Origin: Veillonella sp. VA137
GTDB lineage: Bacteria > Bacillota > Negativicutes > Veillonellales > Veillonellaceae
Reading direction: 5' to 3'
Assembly: GCF_003992015.1 (NCBI RefSeq)
Contig: NZ_RQVK01000001.1
Location: 186,001 to 250,000, forward strand
DNA: 64,000 nt
In this document: positions 52,360 to 60,903 of the stretch, piece by piece
How positions within the stretch are numbered: the first letter of the stretch is position 1
Layout: each line of letters begins with the position of its first letter
Made by a program: the position numbers and the translations under genes
Notes under the pieces: model-generated
Told to the model about the DNA's origin: nothing
What the model saw: the letters and a program-made list of their open reading frames with translations, nothing else
Database searches by the model: none

Positions 52360-52914
52360 TTAATCTTTTACAATCTTATCTTTCATTTGTTTCAATGGAT
52401 GTGTTAAATCTATATTACCATAGGTCGGCAAAGTCACACCTTTTACTTTCACATAGACCTTATGTACGCCATCAAATTCTACAGCCGTATTAACGATAGC
52501 TGCGATGCGCAGTGTGGCTGTTAAACCTGTTGCATCCTGCAAAAAGTCATCATTTAATACGACGGTAACTATATCATCATGTTTCGCCGTTTCTACTACT
52601 TTTGTGCCTTTTGCAAAGACTGGATACTCTGCCCGACCATCTTGTTCAATCATCAGATTTATGGCATCTTTTACCGTTTTACGTTCTTTGTCGATCGTAA
52701 GCGGTTGTGGCATAACACCTTTTCCATCTTGGCGCGGTACATAGACCACGATTTTTGTCATTTTATCTAGCGTCTTCTTATCTTGCGACACAGAAGATTG
52801 GCCTGTTGTTTGTTTCCCTAGATCCACTTTCAAATCTTGAGAATTACACCCCGCCAACGCAATGACACATACGCTCATCATAGCCACTAAGCCATAGCGT
52901 AATGATTGTTTCAT
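52360..52914 (-). CDS. GerMN-domain lipoprotein
   Basis: The 184-residue protein has a lipoprotein signal (LVAMMSVCVIALAGCNSQ) and one GerMN (sporulation/spore germination) domain, visible as KIVVYVPRQDGKGVMPQPLTIDKERKTVKDAINLMIEQ and VTVVLNDDFLQDATGLTATLRIAAIVNTAVEFDGVHKVYVKV. In spore formers GerM is a cell-envelope protein. Its role in non-sporulating relatives is unknown, but linkage to the amidase 3 bp upstream suggests a cell-wall function. Confidence 0.88.
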   Translation of the reverse strand: MKQSLRYGLVAMMSVCVIALAGCNSQDLKVDLGKQTTGQSSVSQDKKTLDKMTKIVVYVPRQDGKGVMPQPLTIDKERKTVKDAINLMIEQDGRAEYPVFAKGTKVVETAKHDDIVTVVLNDDFLQDATGLTATLRIAAIVNTAVEFDGVHKVYVKVKGVTLPTYGNIDLTHPLKQMKDKIVKD

Positions 52915-52917
52915 GAA

Positions 52918-54198
52918 TTAACCTCCAAAATATAGTTCCAAACCTTTTGCTAATTCATTAGCAAATTCTTGGCGTGTAGACGTTTCTTTCAAATGTCCTT
53001 CTTCCTTAGGATTTGAAATAAATCCTAGTTCTACCAAAATTGACGGCATCAAGGAATGACGTAATACATACAGATTTCCTGGTTGAATCCCTCGGTCACC
53101 ATTGAATCCACTGTGTTCAGCAATCTGACCTTGTACAGCAGATGCTAATTTTTTAGACTGGTCCGATCCATCGAAATAATAGGTAGCAATCCCACCTACA
53201 TTCGGATTCGAGAAGGAATTGATATGGATACTGATAAACGCATCAGCTCGATTACCATTCGCTACATTGACCCGTGCTTGCAATTCATCCACACCACTCG
53301 CATGTGGCCCATACACATCCACATCAGTAGTACGAGTTAAGATAACTTTCGCCCCCTTAGCCTCTAGGATAGATTTTAAATACTCAGCAATAGGCAAAGT
53401 CACTTGTTTTTCTTGTAAACCTGTTGGTCCAATGGCACCTGGGTCACTTCCGCCGTGACCTGGATCCAATACGATAGTTTTACCACCAATGCCCCCTTTG
53501 GTACGATAATTTACCACTTCTGGAACCGGCTTTTCTGGCATTGTGGGCAACACAATCGGATGATTGGGTGCCGCTTTAGATTCCGTTTTCGCTTGCGTAT
53601 TCGCCTTCGGTTTAGCTAATGATTTTTCCACCACTTTTACAGCAGGTTTTACCTCTGCTTTTGGAGGTTCCTTAGCGGGAACTTTCGCCTCCGCTACCTT
53701 AGCTGTTGCTTTCTCAGCTACTGGAGCTACTGGCTTTTTACCGTAATAATTCTCCCGTGGGGCTACCCCTTTTTTCTGAATATCTACCACCATCCGGTAC
53801 GGTTTATTGTTTACTGTATCCTTTTTTAGGGTAAATACTTTCAAATCTTCTACATCAATGGCCTTTGGTGTTTCAATTTTCACCACCGTATCTGATCCTG
53901 ACTGTGAAAGTGTGGCACTCTTTGCAATACCATCATCCATCATAATTGATGTAGGTGCTCCTGCTAGAGTAGCATTTTTTAGCACTAATGTAGTCGATGT
54001 ACCACTGGCACTAATAGATGCCGTCGCTTGAACAGGACTAGACAAGCTAAAGACCATTCTCACAAAAGGGATGGGCGCATCATTTCTCGTCACCCAATGA
54101 AGATCTGTCACATTTGCCGCTTTCGTGGCTCCAAACAGGACTGGTAACACCAATACTAACATACCCAATAGGGCAAATAACTTACGCAAATATCTCAC
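52918..54198 (-). CDS. N-acetylmuramoyl-L-alanine amidase with AMIN domain
   Basis: Exported peptidoglycan hydrolase of 426 residues. It has a signal peptide (LFALLGMLVLVLPVLFGATKAA), an AMIN domain at residues about 30-150 (WVTRNDAPIPFVRMVFSLSSPV ... PYRMVVDIQKKG), a Pro/Ala/Lys-rich linker (APVAEKATAKVAEAKVPAK), and a C-terminal zinc amidase_3 domain with VLDPGHGGSDPGAIG, SIHINSFSN and the catalytic Glu in ILVELGFISNPKE. It cleaves the MurNAc-L-Ala bond, usually in daughter-cell separation. Cotranscribed with the GerMN lipoprotein. Confidence 0.95.
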   Translation of the reverse strand: MRYLRKLFALLGMLVLVLPVLFGATKAANVTDLHWVTRNDAPIPFVRMVFSLSSPVQATASISASGTSTTLVLKNATLAGAPTSIMMDDGIAKSATLSQSGSDTVVKIETPKAIDVEDLKVFTLKKDTVNNKPYRMVVDIQKKGVAPRENYYGKKPVAPVAEKATAKVAEAKVPAKEPPKAEVKPAVKVVEKSLAKPKANTQAKTESKAAPNHPIVLPTMPEKPVPEVVNYRTKGGIGGKTIVLDPGHGGSDPGAIGPTGLQEKQVTLPIAEYLKSILEAKGAKVILTRTTDVDVYGPHASGVDELQARVNVANGNRADAFISIHINSFSNPNVGGIATYYFDGSDQSKKLASAVQGQIAEHSGFNGDRGIQPGNLYVLRHSLMPSILVELGFISNPKEEGHLKETSTRQEFANELAKGLELYFGG

Positions 54199-54684
54199 TC
54201 CAATCTATGTTGCACTGGATAGTTTTCCTTTAGACAGTACCTTAATTATACCACATTTACCCAGTCCATACATGAAAAATCAGTGAAAATTATTCTTTTT
54301 TGCAATACTATCTAAAATCGCAGTTCTTACATGTATTTGTTAGCCTTCCAGAATCGTTTTCTTCTGTTCTGCATTGGCATTCCCATACTCAAATATACAA
54401 TCTCCTTTTTCACTATCATACGCTGTATGGAGCACACTATACACTAGAACAAAAATTAGGCAAAAAATACAAAAGTATACCTTATGAGAAATAAAAATAA
54501 AAAAACATAAGCAAGCGTATTTGGAGCTATCTAAAGAGACTACACACCTATACTCACTTATGTTTCTTATATTAATTTGATTTATAATTGATAGACATTT
54601 TATCTTAACAAATAGCGGTACTATCCAGTACACTTCCCCTACTTGCTAATAGCTAAGCGTAATAGAATATCTGCCAATCTATTC
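54199..54684. other. Intergenic region upstream of the amidase
   Basis: 486 bp of AT-rich DNA. A reverse-strand reading frame (54340-54633, GTG start, 97 codons, one hydrophobic segment VYFCIFCLIFVLVYSVL) lacks a properly spaced ribosome site and recognisable homology, so I do not call it a gene. A weak hairpin (AGAATA/TATTCT on the reverse strand, near 54660-54682) might end the permease transcript. Confidence 0.4.
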
Positions 54685-55968
54685 TTAAGCCGTTTGTTTT
54701 CCGTTACGGTTCATAATGTAGTACAATACAGCACCCACTACTAAACCGCCAAGTCCCCAGAATACTTTTTCCAAGGAAGATTGAGTTAACAACCAGATAC
54801 TAACTACAACCGCTAATACTGGAATCACTGGACCAAATGGTACACGGAATGTTCTCGCCATATCTGGGCGTTTGCTTCTGAATACAAGTACTGCTAAACA
54901 AGTAGGCAAGTATTGAGCAAAACGAGATACTACGGAAATCGCTGCCAATTTTTCGAAACTACCAGTCCAAGATAATGCCACTGCAAATACAACTGTTACA
55001 ATGATTGCTACATATGGTGCATCTTTTTGATTACGTTTAGACACTACTTTAGGAATTAATCCATCATCCGCCATAGCTACGCCAGAACGTGGTGCCAAGA
55101 AGGAAGACGCTACGTTGATACCACCGATAGAAATCAATGTCCCCGCTGTAACAATAGCTTTTGCCAACGGTCCCATAAATACGAAGGCTGCATCTGCTAC
55201 TGGAGTTTTAGAGGTCACAAGGGAATCCCCCATGATACCAATACAAATGGCTTGGATTAAAATATATACAATAGATACGAGTGTTAACACAAGAATAATT
55301 GCTTTTGGCACATTGCGCTCAGGGTTTTCCATATCTTCCGCTGCTACTGCAATGGATTCAAATCCTGTGAAAGCATAGAAAATAATCAAGGCCGCCGCAC
55401 CAAAACTTGCTTGTGTCATATCTGGCACAGATTCCATCGGTTGGAAGTTAACGCCTTTCACATAGAAAATACCTACTAGGATAAAGAAAATAAGCGGTAA
55501 TAATTTACCGATCGTTACCACATTGTTAATAATCTTGGAAATCTTAACACCCATGATATTCATGATACCAAGTACCACGATAATCAATGTAGCGATAATA
55601 TTTTTCCCCATCTCTGTGCCAGCTGGTTCCCACACTGCTCCCAGTGCTGTGGCAAACCCTACTGCCATGGCAGACCATGCAATCGTTGCAATAGCCCATT
55701 TCATAAAACCAACTTCAAAACCTACAAAGTTACCAAATGCTTCTTTGGCATACACATAAGGACCACCGTTTTTATTGAACATGCCGCCCATCTCTGCAAA
55801 GCATAATGCAATCGACATAACCAATAGAGCATCAAAAACGATAACCCATAAACTGTTCACCCCTACCAAGGCAGCGGCTTTACCAGGCAGTAAGAAAATC
55901 CCGGTTCCAATGATTGCGTTGACCCCTAAAAGTATAATACTCAAAAGGCCTAATTTGTTAGTTGACAT
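54685..55968 (-). CDS. Amino-acid permease, APC superfamily
   Basis: Inner-membrane carrier of 427 residues from the ATG at 55968, which has AAGGAG upstream; the in-frame ATG 33 bases earlier does not. About twelve hydrophobic helices. APC signatures: LGVNAIIGTGIFLLPGKAAALVG in helix 1, FAEMGGMFNKNGGPYVYAKEAFG, and FYAFTGFESIAVAAEDMENPERNVPKAI in helix 6. Substrate is unknown (candidates are polyamine or basic amino acids, or branched and aromatic amino acids). Monocistronic by spacing. Confidence 0.9.
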   Translation of the reverse strand: MSTNKLGLLSIILLGVNAIIGTGIFLLPGKAAALVGVNSLWVIVFDALLVMSIALCFAEMGGMFNKNGGPYVYAKEAFGNFVGFEVGFMKWAIATIAWSAMAVGFATALGAVWEPAGTEMGKNIIATLIIVVLGIMNIMGVKISKIINNVVTIGKLLPLIFFILVGIFYVKGVNFQPMESVPDMTQASFGAAALIIFYAFTGFESIAVAAEDMENPERNVPKAIILVLTLVSIVYILIQAICIGIMGDSLVTSKTPVADAAFVFMGPLAKAIVTAGTLISIGGINVASSFLAPRSGVAMADDGLIPKVVSKRNQKDAPYVAIIVTVVFAVALSWTGSFEKLAAISVVSRFAQYLPTCLAVLVFRSKRPDMARTFRVPFGPVIPVLAVVVSIWLLTQSSLEKVFWGLGGLVVGAVLYYIMNRNGKQTA

Positions 55969-56015
55969 AGTACTTCTCCTTATACCCTTGTGCTTACTCA
56001 ACTAATACTAAACAA

Positions 56016-56090
56016 ATGCTATATACTAGCAAGGATAACTAAAATTATATAGGCTCATATATCTTAGTTATCCTCGTAAAAGTATAGCAT
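56016..56090 (-). terminator. Long imperfect hairpin between dcu and the amino-acid permease
   Basis: Perfect 11-base inner arms AGGATAACTAA (56032-56042) and TTAGTTATCCT (56064-56074), plus outer ATGCTATA / TATAGCAT arms. The U-run after it is poor (TTTGTTTAG). It may end the dcu transcript or be a leader structure of the permease. Confidence 0.45.
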
Positions 56091-56153
56091 TACTAGATTA
56101 CTATTACCAATAGCTATTGACCGTTAGATATTCTATCTTCAATCTATATCTCA

Positions 56154-57500
56154 TTAGAACATAGCATGGGCAATAAAGTAACCTACTACACAGCTCGTAA
56201 ATACCCCGATGATACCAGGAATAATAAAGCTGTGATTAATAACAAATTTACCAATTCGTGTTGTACCAGAGCGGTCAAAACCAATACATGCTAAGTCAGA
56301 TGGGTACGTTGGCAACACAAAATATGCATAACAGGCAGGAATGAAAGATAATACAATTAATGGATCTACACCTACGCTCAAGCCCATTGGTACTACGATA
56401 GCAAGTGCTGCTGCTTGAGAGTTAACCAATTTAGAGATGATAAATAATACAAGTGCATAGGTCCATGGATGCTCTACTACCACACTCGATAGAGTTGTTT
56501 TGAATTGTGGAATATAGGCACCGAAATAAGTTTCTGCCATCCAAGCTACACCGTATACAGATACAACGGCAATCATACCAGATTTAAATACAGAACCACT
56601 TGTTACATCGCTCACTTTTACCTTACATACAAGAAGAATCAAGGATGCCATCACAAGCATTGCAATCTGAATAGTAGGAGTCATGGATAATGGTTTCCAT
56701 AGACCTTTTGCATTAGGAACTAATGGTAATAATTGGTTCGGGAAACTACCGAACAAGGCTATAACCAAAATACCTAGCAAGAAAATAATAGTTGCCCAGT
56801 ATGCTGTGCGAGGAAGTTCTTTCACAACACTAGCCTCTTTATTCTCTTCATAGATATAAGCACGTTGTTCAGGATCTTGAATACGAGCTTGGAAGTCAGG
56901 GTCATTGGCCAATTCCTTACCACGACGCATACTCCAAAGACCTGCTACAATAACACCCACAAAGGTAGCTGGAATCGTAATGGATAAAATGGTTACCACA
57001 CTCGCTTGGAAACTAACCGCCCCTAACATAGCCACCATAGATACTACCGCTACTGATGCAGGAGAGGCACAAATCCCCATTTGAGACGCCACAGATGCCA
57101 CCGCCATTGGTCGTTCTGGACGAATCCCTTCTTTAATAGAAATATCATAGATAATTGGGAACATCGTATATACTACGTGACCTGTTCCGCATAACACAGT
57201 TAAGAACCATGTTGTGATTGGCGCTAAAATTGTAATTTGTTTTGGATTGCTACGAAGAAATTTCTCTGCGTATACAAGCATAACATCCAAACCTTTGGAG
57301 GCTTGTAAGAAACCAGAACATGTTACTACTGCCATAATCGTTAGCATTACATCAATTGGTGGTTTACCTGGTACAAGACCAATTACGAATACGTAAATAG
57401 CAAGACCGATACCAGATACAGCAGCTAATCCTAAGCCACCATGTCTTACACCCACAATTAAGCAAGCTAACAATAGAATAAATCCGAATAAAATAATCAT
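56154..57500 (-). CDS. Anaerobic C4-dicarboxylate transporter (DcuA/DcuB family)
   Basis: Inner-membrane carrier exchanging fumarate, malate or aspartate for succinate during anaerobic growth. The ATG at 57500 gives 448 residues (MIILFGFILLLACLIVG). Family motifs: SGFLQASKGLDVMLVYAEKFLRSNPKQITILAP, GTGHVVYTMFPIIYDISIKEGIRPERPM, SQMGICASPASVAVVSM, and LPTYPSDLACIGFDRSGTTRIGKFVINHSFIIPG. An alternative TTG start four codons upstream sits almost on the AAAGGA site and is less likely. It begins only about 25 bp after a strong terminator. Confidence 0.94.
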   Translation of the reverse strand: MIILFGFILLLACLIVGVRHGGLGLAAVSGIGLAIYVFVIGLVPGKPPIDVMLTIMAVVTCSGFLQASKGLDVMLVYAEKFLRSNPKQITILAPITTWFLTVLCGTGHVVYTMFPIIYDISIKEGIRPERPMAVASVASQMGICASPASVAVVSMVAMLGAVSFQASVVTILSITIPATFVGVIVAGLWSMRRGKELANDPDFQARIQDPEQRAYIYEENKEASVVKELPRTAYWATIIFLLGILVIALFGSFPNQLLPLVPNAKGLWKPLSMTPTIQIAMLVMASLILLVCKVKVSDVTSGSVFKSGMIAVVSVYGVAWMAETYFGAYIPQFKTTLSSVVVEHPWTYALVLFIISKLVNSQAAALAIVVPMGLSVGVDPLIVLSFIPACYAYFVLPTYPSDLACIGFDRSGTTRIGKFVINHSFIIPGIIGVFTSCVVGYFIAHAMF

Positions 57501-57523
57501 GAAATTACTCAATCCTTTCTAAT

Positions 57524-57561
57524 AAAAAAATCACTTGCCGTATACATTATACGGCAAGTGA
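57524..57561 (-). terminator. Terminator of the peptide/nickel ABC operon, containing a -10-like sequence
   Basis: Perfect 14-base arms TCACTTGCCGTATA and TATACGGCAAGTGA with a 3-base loop and seven T on the reverse strand. The stem contains TATAAT on the reverse strand (57543-57548), which could be part of the promoter for dcu. Confidence 0.92.
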
Positions 57562-57613
57562 CGGAATAAAAACAGTGATAAACCGCTTCTATAGGATATA
57601 TTTTACATGAAAG

Positions 57614-58222
57614 TTAGTTATTAATTACATTCATTTCCACTAATTCTTCACAAACTCGGTTTGCTAGATGACGATTATGCGTAATCAACACCAATGTCAT
57701 ATTGTGCTTATCTACCTCTTCTAAGATGACAGACCATAATTGCGCCTGTGTAATCGCATCTAAACTAGCGGTAATCTCGTCTGCTATCAATATTTTCGTC
57801 TGCGGTGAAAGAGCACGTAAAATAGAGATCCGTTGTAATTGACCACCAGATAATTCATTAGGCCAACGAGACAACCATTCTCTTTCGATACCCATACGAT
57901 CCAATAAGGACTCTGGAATATCCCAAGCTTCATCTAAACTCTTTTTTAGTTTCCATCTAGGGTTTAAGGCTTTTTCAGGATGTTGATAAATCAATTGAAT
58001 CGGATTGTATCCTTGTATCTCCCGAATATCTTGCCCATCTAAGGTGACACTACCACTTCGTTGTAACATATACCCTGCTAAAATTTTAGCTAATGTACTT
58101 TTACCATATCCACTAGGCCCCAGTAATGCAATACGCTTACCTTGTTCAATTTGTAAAGACACATCATTCAGCACCAGTTCATCCTCATGATACCCAAAGA
58201 TGAGATTTTTAATGTCTAACAT
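57614..58222 (-). CDS. Peptide/nickel-family ABC transporter ATPase (second, NikE/DppF-like)
   Basis: ATPase of 202 residues, shorter than typical DppF/OppF (about 320) because it lacks the C-terminal oligopeptide extension. Walker A is LGPSGYGKSTLAKILAGY; QLIYQHPEKALNPRWKLKKSL, signature ELSGGQLQRISILRAL, Walker B ILIADEITASLD and His in LITHNRHLA follow. It overlaps the preceding ATPase gene by 14 bp and is the last gene of the operon. Truncated ATPases of this type are common in NikE-like nickel systems. Confidence 0.9.
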   Translation of the reverse strand: MLDIKNLIFGYHEDELVLNDVSLQIEQGKRIALLGPSGYGKSTLAKILAGYMLQRSGSVTLDGQDIREIQGYNPIQLIYQHPEKALNPRWKLKKSLDEAWDIPESLLDRMGIEREWLSRWPNELSGGQLQRISILRALSPQTKILIADEITASLDAITQAQLWSVILEEVDKHNMTLVLITHNRHLANRVCEELVEMNVINN

Positions 58223-59039
58223 CATATCCCTCCTTTGTCATCAAAAATTGTTCAACTTCTGCTTTAGAATAGTCTCTAAACTCATTCTGTGGTAATGCAT
58301 TAAATAAAGCTTGTGTATACGGATGTGTTAACAGCTCTGGACTTTGAAAGTTTCTTGCCTTTGTCACATCAATTAAGCGACCATCATAAAATACAGCTAC
58401 GCGATCTGCCACATGAATGGCCAAATCTAAGTCATGGGTGATGAGCATACAGCTTTTTCCTTCATTCGCCATATCACGGAACATCTGTAAGGCTTGCACA
58501 GCATCTTTCATTTCCATACCAGGAGTTGGTTCGTCCGCTACAATAAACTGAGCATGACTAATCAATGCTGTCGATACTAGCACGCGCCGTGCCATACCAC
58601 CAGATAGTTCAAAGGGATACATACGACTCACACCTTCACGCAATGCTAATTTCGCAAATACGGCTTCTTGTTCCGCCATATTCCCTGTTAGTCCAACAAC
58701 TTGTTTTCCCACTTTCATAGTCGGATCCAAATAGGTGATCGACTGTGGTACTAGAGCCATCTCTGAACCACGATAGAGTTCTTGTTGCTTTGAAGTTAAA
58801 GTTTCTCCCTTATAAAAAATTTTTCCTTCCACAGTAGAGTTATAAGGCAATAATCCCATAATAGCATGCGCTAATAAGCTTTTTCCTGACCCGCTGGCAC
58901 CGACCACGGCTAATATTTCTCCTGTATAGACGTTCAATGAAATGTCCTTAATCCCCTGTACATGGTGTTTTGAAAGTTTCCCTTGGTACATTTCAAAAGT
59001 GACTGCAAGGTTCTCTACCCGCAATAATTCTTCTTTCAT
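58209..59039 (-). CDS. Peptide/nickel-family ABC transporter ATPase (first, NikD/DppD-like)
   Basis: ATPase of 276 residues. Walker A is VGASGSGKSLLAHAIMGL; Q-loop MALVPQSITYLDPTMKVGKQ, signature FELSGGMARRVLVSTAL (GGMARR instead of the usual GGMRQR), Walker B FIVADEPTPGMEMKD with an unusual PTPGME D-loop, and switch His in LITHDLDLA. These variants are also seen in opine/metallophore-type importers. It follows the NikC-like permease by 9 bp. Confidence 0.9.
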   Translation of the reverse strand: MKEELLRVENLAVTFEMYQGKLSKHHVQGIKDISLNVYTGEILAVVGASGSGKSLLAHAIMGLLPYNSTVEGKIFYKGETLTSKQQELYRGSEMALVPQSITYLDPTMKVGKQVVGLTGNMAEQEAVFAKLALREGVSRMYPFELSGGMARRVLVSTALISHAQFIVADEPTPGMEMKDAVQALQMFRDMANEGKSCMLITHDLDLAIHVADRVAVFYDGRLIDVTKARNFQSPELLTHPYTQALFNALPQNEFRDYSKAEVEQFLMTKEGYDVRH

Positions 59040-59048
59040 GAGAACCTC

Positions 59049-59903
59049 CTATCGCTGTGAATGTGCAGGGTCGAATAACTCTTTTAAAGCTTCTCCCAAT
59101 CGATCAAAGAAAAATACCACAACCATTAATGTCATACCAGGGAAAAAGGCCAACCACCATAATCCTAAAGAGATATGACGAATCGATTCAGACAATATGA
59201 TACCAATAGCTGGTAAGTCTAATGGTAACCCATAGCCTAAAAAAGTAATGCCGGCTTCATGCAAAATAGCATGAGGAAACAATAACACAAGACCAATGAT
59301 ATATTGTGGTAAAATATGTGGCACAAAATGTTCTTTGGCAATACGGAAATAGGAATGACCATAATTACGCGCTGCCAACACATATGGTTCATTACGAAGT
59401 TGCATGACCTCTGCCCGTATCAATCGTGTTAAGCGAGTCCAATGTGTTGCCACCACGCCGATGACAACTCCTTTCATTCCGCCTCCTAAGGACACAGAAA
59501 TCATGAGGATTAACAAAATATGAGGCACCCCCATACACAAATCAACGAGCCACAAGATAAAGGCATCAACTTTTCCCCCAAAGGTAGCAGATAAGGTTCC
59601 TAACACCAATGCTATACAAGAACTAACAAAAGCAGCCAATAAGCCTACTTGAATACTAATGGATAGACCTTTGATACAACGATATAGCATATCTCTTCCC
59701 ATATGGTCAGTACCAAATATATATTGCAAGGAAGGCTCTGCATATTTATTACCATAATTGATTGCATAACTTTCTTCTGGCATAAGTGCCCCTGCAATGG
59801 TAATCAATACAAGGACAACAGATACAAAAGATGCTAAAAGTAACATTTTTTTACGTCTTGTCCAAGAATGAACAGTCGATACTTCTATTACATCGTCATT
59901 CAT
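59049..59903 (-). CDS. Peptide/nickel-family ABC transporter permease (NikC/DppC-like)
   Basis: Inner-membrane permease of 284 residues with an N-terminal extra helix (KMLLLASFVSVVLVLITIAGALM), FGTDHMGRDMLYRCIKG, and the EAA loop VLAARNYGHSYFRIAKEHFVPHILPQYI, then LHEAGITFLGYGLPLDLPAIGIILSE. Overlaps the preceding permease gene by 4 bases. Confidence 0.92.
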   Translation of the reverse strand: MNDDVIEVSTVHSWTRRKKMLLLASFVSVVLVLITIAGALMPEESYAINYGNKYAEPSLQYIFGTDHMGRDMLYRCIKGLSISIQVGLLAAFVSSCIALVLGTLSATFGGKVDAFILWLVDLCMGVPHILLILMISVSLGGGMKGVVIGVVATHWTRLTRLIRAEVMQLRNEPYVLAARNYGHSYFRIAKEHFVPHILPQYIIGLVLLFPHAILHEAGITFLGYGLPLDLPAIGIILSESIRHISLGLWWLAFFPGMTLMVVVFFFDRLGEALKELFDPAHSQR

Positions 59904-60886
59904 ATCTCATGTCCCCCTTTCCTAATTTCTGGATTCACCACTGCATACAATATATTAGCAATTAAATTGCCAACAAATACAAAGATGGCACTAAAAAATG
60001 AAATACCTAATAATAATGGAACATCGCCTCGCAGACCTGCCAATGTCACCGCACTACCTAAGCCAGGATAGGAGAATACAACTTCTGTTAAAATGGCACC
60101 TCCGAATAGTTCAGCAAAGGATGCAAAATGTAATGTAATCGCTGGAATCATCACATTCCTCAACCCATGTCGTAACACACGTTGCCACAGTGTTTCCCCT
60201 CTAGCTTCCGCAAATAACATATAATTACTGCCTAAGCAATCGATCATCTTCTGTCTCGTATGTAGAGTGATAGCAGATACACCCGTAACCGCTAACGTTA
60301 ATGCTGGTAAGACAACATGGTGTAACCGTTCTGCCCATGTGACATCTGACCCGATTTTACCGATTGGAGTAGATAAGGCAAAGGGAAACCATTGTAATTC
60401 CACTGCGAAAATAAATAGTACCACAATGCCTAACCAAAAGGTTGGTATAGATACGCACAACAAGGAAAACCCATTGATGATTTTATCAATCCATGTTCCC
60501 TCGTATACGCCACTGACGATACCAAAGAAAAATCCTACCAATCCAGCTAGTACCCATGAAAGTAGCATTAACAATAAGGTTTCTTGAAATTTCTCAGCAA
60601 TGACATTACTAACAGGTTCATTGTAAAGAAACGATATCCCCCAATTACCTTGTAACAAATCTGCTGCCCAAATACAGTATCGTTCTACTGGTGGCTTATC
60701 AAATTGCCAGAAAGCAGCCATAGCCGCTTTTTGCTCCTCTGTCACAGATAACCCCGAAAAATACGCATCAATTGGGTCAATCGGAGAAATAACTAAGAGC
60801 AAAAAGCTAACTATGCTGACAGCAAATATTAAAAGTACCACACGAATAAGTTGTTGTCTAATAAAAGACCAAATTTGCTGATTCAT
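59900..60886 (-). CDS. Peptide/nickel-family ABC transporter permease (NikB/DppB-like)
   Basis: Inner-membrane permease of 328 residues: FIRQQLIRVVLLIFAVSIVSFLLLVISPIDP at the start, YEGTWIDKIINGFSLLCVSIPTFWLGIVVLFIFAVEL, HVVLPALTLAVTGVSAITLHTRQKMID, EAA-like ARGETLWQRVLRHGLRNVMIPAITLH, and AILTEVVFSYPGLG. Second gene of the five-gene operon, 17 bp after the binding protein. Confidence 0.92.
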   Translation of the reverse strand: MNQQIWSFIRQQLIRVVLLIFAVSIVSFLLLVISPIDPIDAYFSGLSVTEEQKAAMAAFWQFDKPPVERYCIWAADLLQGNWGISFLYNEPVSNVIAEKFQETLLLMLLSWVLAGLVGFFFGIVSGVYEGTWIDKIINGFSLLCVSIPTFWLGIVVLFIFAVELQWFPFALSTPIGKIGSDVTWAERLHHVVLPALTLAVTGVSAITLHTRQKMIDCLGSNYMLFAEARGETLWQRVLRHGLRNVMIPAITLHFASFAELFGGAILTEVVFSYPGLGSAVTLAGLRGDVPLLLGISFFSAIFVFVGNLIANILYAVVNPEIRKGGHEI

Positions 60887-60903
60887 ATGTTATCCTTACT
60901 ATA

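Noticed and set aside
54340-54633. Reverse-strand frame of 97 codons with one hydrophobic segment
   Set aside because: GTG start directly on top of the only purine-rich stretch, no family resemblance, base composition like the surrounding spacer.
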